Shown: positions 28,074 through 36,948, counted from the stretch's first letter. The stretch: 64,000 bases of DNA from VAZQ01 sp963817015 (GCA_963817015.1 CAWFMV010000015.1:1-64000); one strand, 5' to 3'. Numbers and translations: made by a program. Notes: generated by a model not told the origin, from the letters alone.

Positions 28074-29609
28074 ATGGCGGACGATAAAAGGCTGCGAGCG
28101 CAACGAACGAGCGAACCCATGCGACGCGGGGGGAACCGGCCGGACGATGGGGCGTCGGGCGATCCACTTGCCGAATTGGCCCGGCTGATCGGACAGTCCG
28201 ATCCATTTTCTGACTATGGGCGGCGGGATGGGCGTAATACCGCGCCGCGTGAGCCGCAGCCACAGACTGGAACCGACTGGCGCCGGCAGGCGGCGTCCAC
28301 GCCGCCCTATGACGCGCCCGAGGAGGCGCCGCGCGCGCCCTCACGGAGCGAGCCACGTTTTCCCGAGACCTTTAGCGGCCGCGATCCTTACCGCACGGCT
28401 GAGGAGCCGCGCGATCCGCGCCTCGATACACGCCACGACCCCGGTTACGAGGAAAGGCCGAGCCAGTATCGGCGTGAGCCGCAATACGAGGACGATGGCT
28501 ACAGCGATCCGCGCCAGGACGGGCGTGCGCATCAGGACGGGCGTGCGTATCAGGATGAGCGTGCGTATGACTCACGCGATCAGCGCTCGCAGCCGGCCTA
28601 TTTTGAAGATGGCGCTCCGATGGGCGCTGACGACGATGAGGACTATGACGATCCGCCGCGCTCGCGGCGTCGCGGCGGTCTCCTCACTGCGGTAACGTTG
28701 ATCGGCTGCGCCATGATCGGCACGGCCGGCGCCTATGGGTACCGCACCTATTACAGCTCGCCGAGTTCCAACCGGGTGCCGCCCGTGATCTCGGCGGATA
28801 CCGCTCCGACCAAGGTCGTGTCCGCAGCCGAGGGACCGACTGGAAAGTCCATTCAGGACCGCGTCCGCGACAACGCCGAGCGCGTCATTCCGCGTGAAGA
28901 GGAGCCGGTGGAATTGAGGACGCCTTCGCGCGTGCCAGGGTCGCAGCAATCAGGGTTTCCGTCGTCCTCCGCGCCAGGAGGGTTGAACAGCGGCTCGACT
29001 GCGTTTGCGCCCCCGTCGGGCAACGCCAATGCGGGCGAGTCGAGGCGCGTGCGCACGCTTACGATCAGGCCCGATGGCGAGTCACCAAGTCGCGAGCCGC
29101 CAAGTCGCGAGCCGTCAAGTCGCGAGCCGTCAAGTCGGACGGCAAGCAATAACCCGCCGCCGAGCGCGACGCCGCCACGACCGCAGCCGGTTCCCAAGAA
29201 TCCCCCGTCACGCAACTCGGCGCCGATCGCCCTCGATCCGCAGGAGCCGCCCACGCCGCCGGCACCGCGCGAACGAACGGCTGTCGTGGCTCCGCCGGCA
29301 ACGACCCAGAGCCTGCAGCCGCCGGCACCGCGTGCACCAGCTGCTACGGAAGGGGCTGCCAGCGGTTATTCAGTGCAGCTCTCCTCGCAACGCAGTGAAG
29401 CCGAGGCGCAGGCTTCCTATCGCTCGTTGCAGTCCAAATACCCCGATCAGCTTTCCGATCGCTCGGTGATGATCAGGCGGGTCGATCTCGGCGCCAAGGG
29501 CGTCTACTACCGCGCGATGGTCGGGCCGTTTGGCTCGTCCGACGAGGCGTCGCAGCTCTGCTCGGAGCTGAAGGCGGCGGGCGGCCAGTGCCTGATCCAG
29601 CGCAACTGA
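28074..29609 (+). CDS. SPOR-domain membrane protein with repetitive disordered linker
   Basis: About 511 residues. An acidic, arginine-rich cytoplasmic part (residues 1-200) contains tandem units DGRAHQDGRAYQDERAYD and many EPRDPRLDTRHD-like steps. A single membrane helix follows (GLLTAVTLIGCAMIGTAGAY, about residues 200-222). Then comes a proline/serine-rich periplasmic linker with the repeat SREPPSREPSSREPSSR. The C-terminal SPOR domain (about 430-511) includes SGYSVQLSSQRSEAEAQASY and VDLGAKGVYYRAMVGPFGSS. SPOR domains bind denuded glycan strands at the division septum, so it is probably a divisome-associated protein. The ATG at 28074 is used; TTG 28053 and ATG 28068 are alternatives. It precedes nagZ, which acts on the same wall material. 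Confidence 0.85.
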   Translation: MADDKRLRAQRTSEPMRRGGNRPDDGASGDPLAELARLIGQSDPFSDYGRRDGRNTAPREPQPQTGTDWRRQAASTPPYDAPEEAPRAPSRSEPRFPETFSGRDPYRTAEEPRDPRLDTRHDPGYEERPSQYRREPQYEDDGYSDPRQDGRAHQDGRAYQDERAYDSRDQRSQPAYFEDGAPMGADDDEDYDDPPRSRRRGGLLTAVTLIGCAMIGTAGAYGYRTYYSSPSSNRVPPVISADTAPTKVVSAAEGPTGKSIQDRVRDNAERVIPREEEPVELRTPSRVPGSQQSGFPSSSAPGGLNSGSTAFAPPSGNANAGESRRVRTLTIRPDGESPSREPPSREPSSREPSSRTASNNPPPSATPPRPQPVPKNPPSRNSAPIALDPQEPPTPPAPRERTAVVAPPATTQSLQPPAPRAPAATEGAASGYSVQLSSQRSEAEAQASYRSLQSKYPDQLSDRSVMIRRVDLGAKGVYYRAMVGPFGSSDEASQLCSELKAAGGQCLIQRN

Positions 29610-29691
29610 GAAAAATACCGCGGGTCTGAAGTTCCACTGGCGCTAGTGCCCAGCGCGCTCTGACATGAACTTCGGAAACAGAGGGATACTA

Positions 29692-29840
29692 GCAACTCTA
29701 TGATTCCAGTGCCGCTTTTCGATTTGAAGTTCCTAACAGAGTTTGTTGCAGGTGGTGTAGGAACTTCAAATTGGCGGCACTAGCCGCGGGCTCAGTCAGC
29801 GACCTCGGCTCGAAAAGCAATATTAGAATCATAGAGTTGC
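29692..29840. repeat. Composite nested inverted repeat in the 350-base gap before nagZ
   Basis: The gap at 29610-29956 holds no gene but several exact inverted pairs. GCAACTCTATGATT 29692-29705 pairs with 29827-29840. AGTGCCGC 29708-29715 pairs with 29774-29781. GCTTTTCG 29714-29721 pairs with 29811-29818. TTTGAAGTTCCT 29723-29734 pairs with 29759-29770. The pairs nest and partly compete, as in a palindromic miniature element. GC content drops here, supporting insertion of a mobile repeat. Confidence 0.75.
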
Positions 29841-29956
29841 CAGCGCACAGCCGGCTTCGGAGGCCAGGTCAGGGGCAAGGCGAGCTATCACGAGCTTCGC
29901 AAGCGGGGCGCCAGGCCGCTTGACCCCCCTGCAAGGCGGCGTGTAAGCGGGCGCCC

Positions 29957-30994
29957 ATGACGACGAGCGCTTTCATCACCGGCGTGAGTGACGTTGCGCT
30001 GACCGCGGCGGAGCGCGCCTTCGTGCGCGAGGCCCGGCCATGGGGCCTGATCCTGTTCAAGCGCAATATCGAGACCCCCGCGCAGGTGGCCGCACTGGTG
30101 GCGTCGTTTCGCGAGATCGTGGGCATCGAGGCGCCGGTCCTGGTCGATCAAGAAGGCGGCCGCGTGCAGCGTATCGGTCCGCCGCATTGGCCAAGCTATC
30201 CGGCCGCTGCCGTCTATGGAGCGCTCTATGAGCGTGACCAGACGACGGGCATCGCGGCTGCGCGGCTTGGCGCGCGCTTGATCGCGCACGACCTGCAGCG
30301 CCTCGGTATTGATGTCGATTGTCTGCCGGTCGCCGATCTGCCGGTTGCGGGTGCTGATCCGGTGATCGGCGATCGCGCCTATGGTGAGACGCCAGCTAAA
30401 GTCGCCACGCTGGCCAAAGCTGCTGCGGAAGGGCTCATGGCGGGCGGTGTGCTGCCGGTGCTCAAGCATTTGCCCGGCCATGGCCGGGCCGCGGCCGACA
30501 GTCACCTCAAGCTTCCGGTGGTTGATGCCGCTCGCGCCGAGCTCGAGGCCTTTGACTTTGCGGCCTTTCGGCCGCTCGTGGGACTGCCCTTGGGCATGAC
30601 GGCGCATGTTGTGTTTAGCGCGTATGACCCTGTCAATCCGGCGACGACTTCGGTCACAATAGTGCAAGACGTGATTCGTGATTCGATTGGGTTCAAGGGA
30701 CTGCTGATGAGCGACGATGTTTCGATGGGGGCGTTATCAGGCTCGCTGGCCGAGCGCACGCGTGCTGCGCTCGCGGCGGGCTGCGATATCGTCCTGCACT
30801 GCAACGGCGAGCTCGCCGAGATGGAGGCGGTTGCTGGCGCGGCTCCCGTGCTGGCAGGGGAGGCGGCTGCCCGCGCGGCCGCGGCATTGTCGGCGCGCGT
30901 GGCGCCTGACGCGATCGACGAGGCCGACGCGCGGTTAGTGTTCGCCGCCATGCTCGCCGACGTGCGTGTGGCTGACGCGCGGAGGGCATCATGA
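29957..30994 (+). CDS. nagZ: Beta-N-acetylhexosaminidase (GH3)
   Basis: Cytoplasmic glycosidase that removes N-acetylglucosamine from anhydromuropeptides in wall recycling. The 345-residue, intact protein has PVLVDQEGGRVQRI (substrate Asp), the catalytic loop VLKHLPGHGRAAADSHLKLP with the Asp-His dyad, MTAHVVFSAYDPV, and the nucleophile in KGLLMSDDVSMGALSG. The end is a long alanine-rich helix. Its stop overlaps the scpA start (ATGA), so they are coupled. Recycling products can control beta-lactamase genes in other bacteria; no ampR or ampC is seen here. Confidence 0.95.
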   Translation: MTTSAFITGVSDVALTAAERAFVREARPWGLILFKRNIETPAQVAALVASFREIVGIEAPVLVDQEGGRVQRIGPPHWPSYPAAAVYGALYERDQTTGIAAARLGARLIAHDLQRLGIDVDCLPVADLPVAGADPVIGDRAYGETPAKVATLAKAAAEGLMAGGVLPVLKHLPGHGRAAADSHLKLPVVDAARAELEAFDFAAFRPLVGLPLGMTAHVVFSAYDPVNPATTSVTIVQDVIRDSIGFKGLLMSDDVSMGALSGSLAERTRAALAAGCDIVLHCNGELAEMEAVAGAAPVLAGEAAARAAAALSARVAPDAIDEADARLVFAAMLADVRVADARRAS

Positions 30995-31833
30995 CCGCTG
31001 AAGGCGTCAAAGCCGACAGCGAGTTCTCGCCGGAGCTGGCCTCCGGCGAGAAGGCGTTGGTGGTCGATGTGGAAGGCTTCGAAGGACCGCTCGATCTCCT
31101 GTTGACGCTCGCGCGCCAGCAGAAGGTCGACCTCGCCAAGATCTCGATTCTGGCATTGGCCGATCAGTATCTCACCTTCATCGAGGAGGCGCGGCGGCTG
31201 CGGCTTGAGCTCGCGGCGGACTATCTCGTCATGGCGGCGTGGCTCGCCTATCTCAAGTCGCGTCTGCTGCTGCCGGACCTGAACGCGCCGGAAGGGCAGA
31301 GCGCCGAGGACATGGCGAATGCGCTGGCGCTGCGCCTCAAGCGGCTCGAAGCGATCAGGACTGTGGCCGAGCAGATGTTCACGCGCCAGCAGCTTGGGCG
31401 CGATATCTTTGCGCGCGGCCAGCCGGAGCCGATCGCGCACATCAAGCGTCCCGAGTGGACGGCGACGCTCTACGACCTGCTCTCGGCCTATTCGCATCAG
31501 CGCCAGAAGAATGCGCTCTCGCGCGTCATGCTGGCCAAGCGTGCGGTGTGGTCGCTGGCGGAAGCACGCGTAGCGCTCGAGCGGCTGATCGGTCAGTCGA
31601 CCGACTGGACCCGTATCGACGAGTATCTGATCAAGTACGTGGTGGAGCCTTCAACTGCCGCCACGGTGTTTGCGTCAAGCTTTGCGTCGGCGCTTGAGCT
31701 GGTGCGCGAGGGTCTGGCGGAGATCCATCAGCATCAGGCATTTGCACCGATCTATATGCGCAAGCGCACGGCCGTGGCGGCGGTCGTGAGCGAGCCCGCT
31801 CAAGGAGCGGCTATCGACAGGACGGAGGACTGA
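30991..31833 (+). CDS. scpA: Segregation and condensation protein A
   Basis: Kleisin subunit of the SMC-ScpAB condensin that organises the chromosome. The 280-residue protein carries the N-terminal kleisin motif EGFEGPLDLLLTLARQQKVD, then KISILALADQYLTFIEEARR and LAADYLVMAAWLAYLKSRLL. The winged-helix end contains VVSEPAQGAAIDRTED. It binds the SMC head by its C-terminus and two ScpB copies in its middle. It overlaps nagZ by four bases, and its stop is adjacent to the scpB start, so the three form one translational unit. No smc gene is in the window. Confidence 0.94.
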   Translation: MTAEGVKADSEFSPELASGEKALVVDVEGFEGPLDLLLTLARQQKVDLAKISILALADQYLTFIEEARRLRLELAADYLVMAAWLAYLKSRLLLPDLNAPEGQSAEDMANALALRLKRLEAIRTVAEQMFTRQQLGRDIFARGQPEPIAHIKRPEWTATLYDLLSAYSHQRQKNALSRVMLAKRAVWSLAEARVALERLIGQSTDWTRIDEYLIKYVVEPSTAATVFASSFASALELVREGLAEIHQHQAFAPIYMRKRTAVAAVVSEPAQGAAIDRTED

Positions 31834-32595
31834 GTGCAAGAAGTACAAGGGGAGGCCATCATCATGGGCCTGGCGAAGATGCAAGTCATTCGGCCGGATG
31901 TTGATCCGGAGGACGATGCGGGGGATGTGCAGGAACGGGTAGAGGAGCGGCCGGAGGAGCTGCGCCTGCTCGAAGCCATGCTGTTTGCCGCATCCGAGCC
32001 GCTGAGCGAGAAGGATCTCGTTGCGCGCCTGCCGCAAGGCACTGACGTCGCGGACGCGCTCAAGCGGCTGCAGCATGACTACGCATCACGCGGAGTCAAT
32101 CTGGTGCGCGTCGGCGGCAAGTGGACCTTCCGTACCGCCGGCGATCTGTCGTGGCTGTTGAGCAAGGAAACAGTCGAGACGCGCAAGCTCTCGCGCGCCG
32201 CGATCGAGACGCTCGCCATCATCGCGTATCATCAGCCGGTGACGCGGACCGAGATCGAGGATATTCGCGGTGTGTCGACCTCGAAGGGCTCAATCGATGT
32301 GCTGTTGGAGACCGGCTGGATCAAGCCGCGCGGCCGCCGCAAGGTGCCTGGCCGTCCGTTGACCTTCGGCACCACCGAGGCCTTCCTGTCGCACTTCGGC
32401 CTCGACGCGGTCGGCGACCTGCCCGGCCTTGAAGAGCTCAAGGGCTCAGGCCTGCTCGACGGCCGCCTGCCGGCCGGCTTCAATGTCCCGATGCCGTCGG
32501 ATGATCCGGCGCTGCGCGAGGACGAGGATCCGCTCGAGCCGGGTGACCTCGATCTTGGCCTCGCACCGCGGCCTGAGCGCATCGAGGGGGAGTAG
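31834..32595 (+). CDS. scpB: Segregation and condensation protein B
   Basis: Winged-helix partner of ScpA. The 253-residue protein has LRLLEAMLFAASEPLSEKDL (first winged helix), GKWTFRTAGDLSWLLSKETV, the second winged-helix signature LSRAAIETLAIIAYHQPVTR, and IEDIRGVSTSKGSIDVLLET. A variable acidic tail follows (DPALREDEDPLEPGDLDLG). The GTG at 31834 directly follows the scpA stop. An ATG at 31864 is possible and begins nearer the conserved part. Intact frame. About 240 bases separate it from tatA, with no further gene. Confidence 0.94.
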   Translation: MQEVQGEAIIMGLAKMQVIRPDVDPEDDAGDVQERVEERPEELRLLEAMLFAASEPLSEKDLVARLPQGTDVADALKRLQHDYASRGVNLVRVGGKWTFRTAGDLSWLLSKETVETRKLSRAAIETLAIIAYHQPVTRTEIEDIRGVSTSKGSIDVLLETGWIKPRGRRKVPGRPLTFGTTEAFLSHFGLDAVGDLPGLEELKGSGLLDGRLPAGFNVPMPSDDPALREDEDPLEPGDLDLGLAPRPERIEGE

Positions 32596-32838
32596 GCCGG
32601 AACTGCAATTCGCCGCAGAACGCGTCGGCATTGCGGTTAACGCGCAGGAACCGCAGCGAGCGCAAAGGCTTACCGGAGGCGGTTGCCGAACAGAGCACCG
32701 CCTCCGCGCCGCTTGGCACCTTGTTTTTTTCGCGCCCAGCGCTTAGTTTCAACGTCAACCCTGAATAGTCAGGCGGGCCCGTGTGGCCCAGCGGGTGCCC
32801 GTGCGGCCCCCACCCCCCTCATCATGGAGGATGTGCGC

Positions 32839-33096
32839 ATGGGTTCGATGAGCGTTTGGCATTGGATCATCGTGTTGGCGGTCGGCCTTCTGCTGTTTGG
32901 CGGACGCGGCAAGATTTCCGATCTGATGGGCGACTTCGCCAAGGGCATCAAGTCGTTCAAGAAGGGCCTCGCGGAAGACGAGAAGCCCGAAGAGCCGGCC
33001 AAGGTCGACCCGATGAAGACGATCGAGCCGTCGTCCACCGGCACGCCGGTTGCTGGCAGCACTCCCGCGTCGGCCGAGCAGCGCAAGGCCGGCTGA
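32839..33096 (+). CDS. tatA: Twin-arginine translocase subunit TatA
   Basis: An 85-residue single-span protein that polymerises to form the Tat pore. The membrane helix is VWHWIIVLAVGLLLFGGRGK, followed by the hinge and amphipathic helix ISDLMGDFAKGIKSFKKGLA, as in all alphaproteobacterial TatA. The charged tail is short. The ATG at 32839 (MGSMSVWHW) is chosen; an in-frame ATG at 32824 (MEDVRMGSM) is possible. It heads the tatABC run. The predicted Tat-type signal of the hydrolase at 24429 could be a client. Confidence 0.94.
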   Translation: MGSMSVWHWIIVLAVGLLLFGGRGKISDLMGDFAKGIKSFKKGLAEDEKPEEPAKVDPMKTIEPSSTGTPVAGSTPASAEQRKAG

Positions 33097-33194
33097 CCCC
33101 AGCGGCGTCTCCACGAGCCGCGATGGCCTGCGGTGCGGGGGCGCCGGTGTTAGCTCTGGTGTTTGCACTGGTGTTTGCTTGGGAGTGAGGCCCG

Positions 33195-33686
33195 ATGTTC
33201 GACATTGGCTGGAGCGAACTCCTGCTCATCGGCATCGTCGCGCTGATCGCGATCGGTCCGAAGGAGCTGCCGGGCGCGCTGCGGACGCTTGGACAGTGGA
33301 TGTCCAAGGTCCGGCGCATGGCCTCGGAGTTCCAGAACCAGTTTCACGAGGCGATGCGCGAAGCCGAGCTTGCCGACCTCAAGAAGGAGGTCGACGAGAT
33401 GGCGTCGAAGGCGCAGAGCTATGCGCACTTCGATCCGATCGATGACATCCGCCGCGACATCGAGAAGGCGGCAGGTCCGCCGCCGGATCTCGATACGCTG
33501 ACGGACACGGCTGCCTTGCCGCCAGCTCCCGCCTCAACGTCTTCAGTCTCGACGCCGCCTGCGAGTCCTCCCGCTGCGACTGAGAGCCCGGCTGTGGCGT
33601 CCGTCGAGCCTGCGGCGCCCGCCGAGCCTGCGGCTCCGCAGAGCACCACTCCGGTCAACACGCCTGATGCCGGGAGGGCGGCGTGA
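33195..33686 (+). CDS. tatB: Twin-arginine translocase subunit TatB
   Basis: A 163-residue protein that, with TatC, recognises twin-arginine signals. The N-terminus MFDIGWSELLLIGIVALIAI is the membrane helix. GPKELPGALRTLGQWMSKVR carries the conserved glycine-proline-glutamate hinge. A long amphipathic helix follows (MASEFQNQFHEAMREAELAD). The tail is alanine/proline/serine-rich and looks disordered (PPASPPAATESPAVASVEPA). It sits 98 bases after tatA and overlaps tatC by four bases (GTGA). Confidence 0.94.
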   Translation: MFDIGWSELLLIGIVALIAIGPKELPGALRTLGQWMSKVRRMASEFQNQFHEAMREAELADLKKEVDEMASKAQSYAHFDPIDDIRRDIEKAAGPPPDLDTLTDTAALPPAPASTSSVSTPPASPPAATESPAVASVEPAAPAEPAAPQSTTPVNTPDAGRAA

Positions 33687-34480
33687 CCCACGAGGACATC
33701 GAGGCCACCAAGGCGCCCTTGATGGAGCACCTGATCGAGCTGCGCGCGCGGCTCATCAAGGCGCTCCTGGCCTTTTCATTGATGTTCATCGGCTGCTTCT
33801 TCTTCGCCAAGCAGATCTACAATGTGCTGGTCTGGCCATTCGTGTGGGTGGCGGGCCCCGAGCAGTCGAAGTTCATCTATACGGCGCTCCTGGAATACTT
33901 CATCACCCAGCTCAAGCTCGCGATGTTCGGAGCGGCGTTTCTCTCGTTCCCGGTGGTGGCGGGGCAGATCTACATGTTCGTCGCGCCCGGGCTCTACCGT
34001 CACGAGCGCCAGGCCTTCCTGCCGTATCTGGTCGCGACCCCGTTCTTCTTCGGGCTCGGCTCGATGGTGGTGTATTTCCTGGTGATGCCGATGCTGGTGC
34101 GCTTCTCGCTCGGCATGCAGCAGATGCCCGGCGAGGGCAGCGCCGAGATCGCGCTTCTGCCCAAGGTCGGCGAATATCTGTCGCTGATGATGGGGCTGGT
34201 GTTTGCCTTCGGCATCGCGTTCCAGCTGCCGGTGATCCTCACGCTGCTTGGCCGCGTCGGCATCATCACGTCGCAGCAATTGAAAGAGAAGCGCCGCTAT
34301 TTCATCGTCGGCGCCTTCATCATCGCGGCGGTCCTTACGCCGCCCGATGTGCTGAGCCAGCTCTCGCTGGCGGTGCCGCTGATGGGCCTCTATGAGCTGT
34401 CGATCTTCTCGGTGCGGTTCGTGGAGAAGAAGGCGGCCGCCGCAGCTGCGGCCCCGCCCGACGGCAAGCCGGCGGAGTGA
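33683..34480 (+). CDS. tatC: Twin-arginine translocase subunit TatC
   Basis: Six-helix core receptor of the Tat system; 265 residues, intact. The family motifs are PLMEHLIELRARLIKALLAF near the start (the conserved Glu and Arg that contact signal peptides), LYRHERQAFLPYLVATPFFF, and FGIAFQLPVILTLLGRVGII. The last helices include GAFIIAAVLTPPDVLSQLSL. It starts with GTG inside the tatB stop. The tail KKAAAAAAAPPDGKPAE is low-complexity. Confidence 0.96.
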   Translation: MTHEDIEATKAPLMEHLIELRARLIKALLAFSLMFIGCFFFAKQIYNVLVWPFVWVAGPEQSKFIYTALLEYFITQLKLAMFGAAFLSFPVVAGQIYMFVAPGLYRHERQAFLPYLVATPFFFGLGSMVVYFLVMPMLVRFSLGMQQMPGEGSAEIALLPKVGEYLSLMMGLVFAFGIAFQLPVILTLLGRVGIITSQQLKEKRRYFIVGAFIIAAVLTPPDVLSQLSLAVPLMGLYELSIFSVRFVEKKAAAAAAAPPDGKPAE

Positions 34481-34510
34481 CGCTGGTGATGCTTCCGCCC
34501 ATTCGAGAAC

Positions 34511-34606
34511 CGTCATCCTGAGGTGGTCGCCGAAGGCGACCCGAAGGATGATCAGCCCGGGCCGTCGCCCTTCGAGGCTCGCTTCGCTCGCGCCTCAGGG
34601 TGACGG
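34511..34606. repeat. Dispersed palindromic intergenic repeat between tatC and serS
   Basis: The segment starts CGTCATCCTGAGGTGGTCGC and ends GCCTCAGGGTGACGG. Outer arms (CGTCATCCTGAGG against CCTCAGGGTGACG) pair imperfectly, and two inner palindromes (GGTCGCCGAAGGCGACC, and GAGGCTCGCTTCGCTCGCGCCTC) form stems of their own. This layout matches a very common intergenic element of Bradyrhizobium and relatives. It may also end tat transcription. Confidence 0.7.
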
Positions 34607-34664
34607 GTAAAATCTGTTCTCTGACTGCTATAAGATCATTCCGAATCCCGCTGGAGCCTTTGCC

Positions 34665-36078
34665 ATGCACGACATCAAATGGATCCGCGACAACCCCGAG
34701 GCCTTCGACCGCGCGCTTGCGCGTCGCGGTCTCAAAGGCGAGGCGCGGCGTCTAAGCGAGCTCGATGAGCGCCGACGCGCCGCGATCCAGAAGGCGGAGG
34801 CCGCGCTCGCGCGCCGCAACGCCGCCTCGCGCGAGATCGGCGCGGCGAAAAAGAGCAACGAGGAGGAGACCGCGCAGAAGCTCCTCGCCGAGGTGGCCCG
34901 GCTCAAGGAGGAAATCCCCGCTCTCGAAGCCGACCTCAAAGGAGGCCTCCGAAGCGCTCGACAAGGCGCTTGCGGAAATTCCCAATCTGCCACTCGCCGA
35001 GGTGCCGGACGGCACCGACGAGACCGGCAATGTCGAGCACCATCATTTCGGGGCCAGGCGCAACTACGGCTTCGATCTCAAGCAGCACTTCGATCTGGGC
35101 GAGGGCCTCGGCCAGATGGATTTCGAGACCGCCGCGAAGCTCTCCGGCGCGCGCTTTGTGGTGCTCAAGAAAGGTCTCGCACGGCTGGAGCGCGCGCTCG
35201 GCCAGTTCATGCTCGACCTGCATACGACCGAGCATGGCTACACCGAAGTGGCACCGCCGCTGCTCGTGCGCGACGACGTGATGTACGGCACGACGCAATT
35301 GCCGAAGTTTGTGGATGATCAGTTTCTGGCGACGCGCACAATCACACGCACTGAGCTTCTGCACGATGCACTCAAGCACGCGAGCGCCGCTGACGCAGAG
35401 CAGTTCAAGCGTGGCGAAATCGATCTCGCAGCTCTGGTCGATCGAATCCTCGAGCGTGCGCCACTCAAGGAAGACTTGTGGCTCATCCCCACCGCGGAAG
35501 TCCCGCTCACCAATCTGGTGCGCGAGTCGATCGTGGATGAAGCCACTCTGCCGCTGCGGTTCACCGCCTGCACGCCCTGCTTTCGCGCCGAGGCGGGCGC
35601 GGCCGGCAAGGACACCCGCGGCATGATCCGCCAGCATCAGTTCACCAAGGTCGAGCTGGTCTCGATCACGACGCCGGAGCAGAGCAAGGACGAGCACGAG
35701 CGCATGCTCGCCAGCGCCGAGGAGGTGCTGCGCCGGCTGGGGCTGCATTACCGCGTCGTGACGCTGTGCACGGGCGACATGGGCTTCGCCTCGCAGAAGA
35801 CCTACGACATCGAGGTGTGGCTGCCTGGTCAGAGCATGTATCGCGAGATTTCCTCCTGCTCGGTGTGCGGCGATTTCCAGGCCCGCCGCATGAACGCGCG
35901 CTACCGGACGAAAGATCGCCAGGTGCGCCACGTTCACACCCTCAATGGCTCGGGCGTCGCGGTCGGCCGCGCGCTGATCGCCGTGCTGGAAACCTATCAG
36001 CAGCAGGATGGCTCGATCGCGGTGCCCGATGTGCTGCAGGGCTACATGGGCGGCCTCAAGACCATCGAGCGGGCCTGA
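34665..36078 (+). CDS. serS: Serine--tRNA ligase with an extra segment (one frame change)
   Basis: Class II synthetase for serine. It begins MHDIKWIRDNPEAFDRALAR, followed by the long coiled-coil arm. One base is wrong near 34950, where the first frame breaks after LEADLK and the other goes on EASEALDKALAEIPNLPLAE. Motif 2 is TPCFRAEAGAAGKDTRGMIR and motif 3 lies in GSGVAVGRALIAVLETYQQQ. Between QLPKFVDDQF and LWLIPTAEVPLTNLVRESIV there are about 45-50 residues, where E. coli and Rhodopseudomonas enzymes, as I recall them, have only 10-15. The extra part reads LLHDALKHASAADAEQFKRG and IDLAALVDRILERAPLKEDL. The frame is open through it. The total is about 471 residues against a usual 425-430. 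Confidence 0.95.
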
Positions 36079-36084
36079 GCCTCG

Positions 36085-36852
36085 ATGCGCATCCTGGTCA
36101 CCAACGACGACGGCATCCACTCGGACGGGCTCGACGCCTGCACCGAGATCGCGCGCGCGCTCTCCGACGATGTCTGGATCGTGGCGCCCGAATACGACCA
36201 GTCGGGCGTCTCGCATTCGCTTTCGCTCAACGATCCGCTGCGGCTGCGCCCGGTCGGCGAGCGCCGCTTTGCGGTCAAGGGCACGCCGACCGACTGCGTC
36301 ATCATGGCGTCGCGGCACATCCTCAAGGATCACCCGCCCGATCTGGTGCTCTCCGGCGTCAATCGCGGCCGCAACGCGGGCGAGGACGTGATCTATTCCG
36401 GCACCGTCGCGGGCGCGGTCGAGGGCACGATCCTCGGCATTCCGTCGTTTGCGCTGTCGCAGTCCTATCTGTCGCGCAGCGATCAGCCGCCGCACTGGGC
36501 GACTGCGATCCGCAATGGGCCCGACATCATCCGCCGTGCGCTCGATGAGGGCATCCCGCGCGACGTGCTGATCAACATCAACTTTCCCAATTGCCCGCCC
36601 GATCATGTCAAGGGCATCGCGGTCGCGGCGCAGGGGCGCAATCGCCAGGAGCGTCTGCAGATCAACTCGCGCTACGACGGGCGCGGCAACGCCTATTACT
36701 GGATCGCCTATGTGCGCTTGCGCAGCGCGCCACCGCAGACCGGTACCGACATCTCGGCGCTCGCCGACAATCGCATCGCGGTGACGCCGTTGCGCCTCGA
36801 CATGACGGACGAGCCGTTCATGACCAAGCTGGCAGCGCTGTTTCATAAGTAG
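36085..36852 (+). CDS. surE: 5'/3'-nucleotidase SurE
   Basis: Metal-dependent nucleotidase/phosphatase linked to stationary-phase survival. The 255-residue protein starts MRILVTNDDGIHSDGLDACT (metal-binding Asp pair). It carries VAPEYDQSGVSHSLSLNDPL, then GTPTDCVIMA, then LVLSGVNRGRNAGEDVIYSG (metal-binding Asn) and AVEGTILGIPSFALSQSY. It lies six bases after serS and before pcm, the same surE-pcm pairing known in enterobacteria, where both help cells survive long starvation. Confidence 0.96.
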   Translation: MRILVTNDDGIHSDGLDACTEIARALSDDVWIVAPEYDQSGVSHSLSLNDPLRLRPVGERRFAVKGTPTDCVIMASRHILKDHPPDLVLSGVNRGRNAGEDVIYSGTVAGAVEGTILGIPSFALSQSYLSRSDQPPHWATAIRNGPDIIRRALDEGIPRDVLININFPNCPPDHVKGIAVAAQGRNRQERLQINSRYDGRGNAYYWIAYVRLRSAPPQTGTDISALADNRIAVTPLRLDMTDEPFMTKLAALFHK

Positions 36853-36863
36853 GGTGGCCTTGT

Positions 36864-36948
36864 AGCCTGGATTGAGCCTCAGCGAAATCCAGGAACGAAT
36901 TCCCAGCTGTAGGCCGTTCCCGCATTTCGCTGACGCTCAATGCGGGCT
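36864..36948. repeat. 30-bp imperfect inverted repeat between surE and pcm
   Basis: The arm at 36864-36893 begins AGCCTGGATTGAGCCTCAGC. It matches the reverse complement of 36919-36948 at about 25 of 30 positions, leaving a 25-base loop. The core ATTGAGCNTCAGCGAAAT is intact on both sides. The sequence type (GTAGCCTGGAT ... ATGCGGGCTA) is a dispersed element of Hyphomicrobiales genomes. Transcripts here would fold strongly. Confidence 0.75.

Noticed and set aside
32598..32624. Possible EcfG promoter before tatA
   Set aside because: GGAAC-N17 is followed by CGCG, not CGTT.
34936..36846. 636-codon open frame on the minus strand
   Set aside because: Antisense to serS and surE, both strongly supported; composition is that of a shadow frame.
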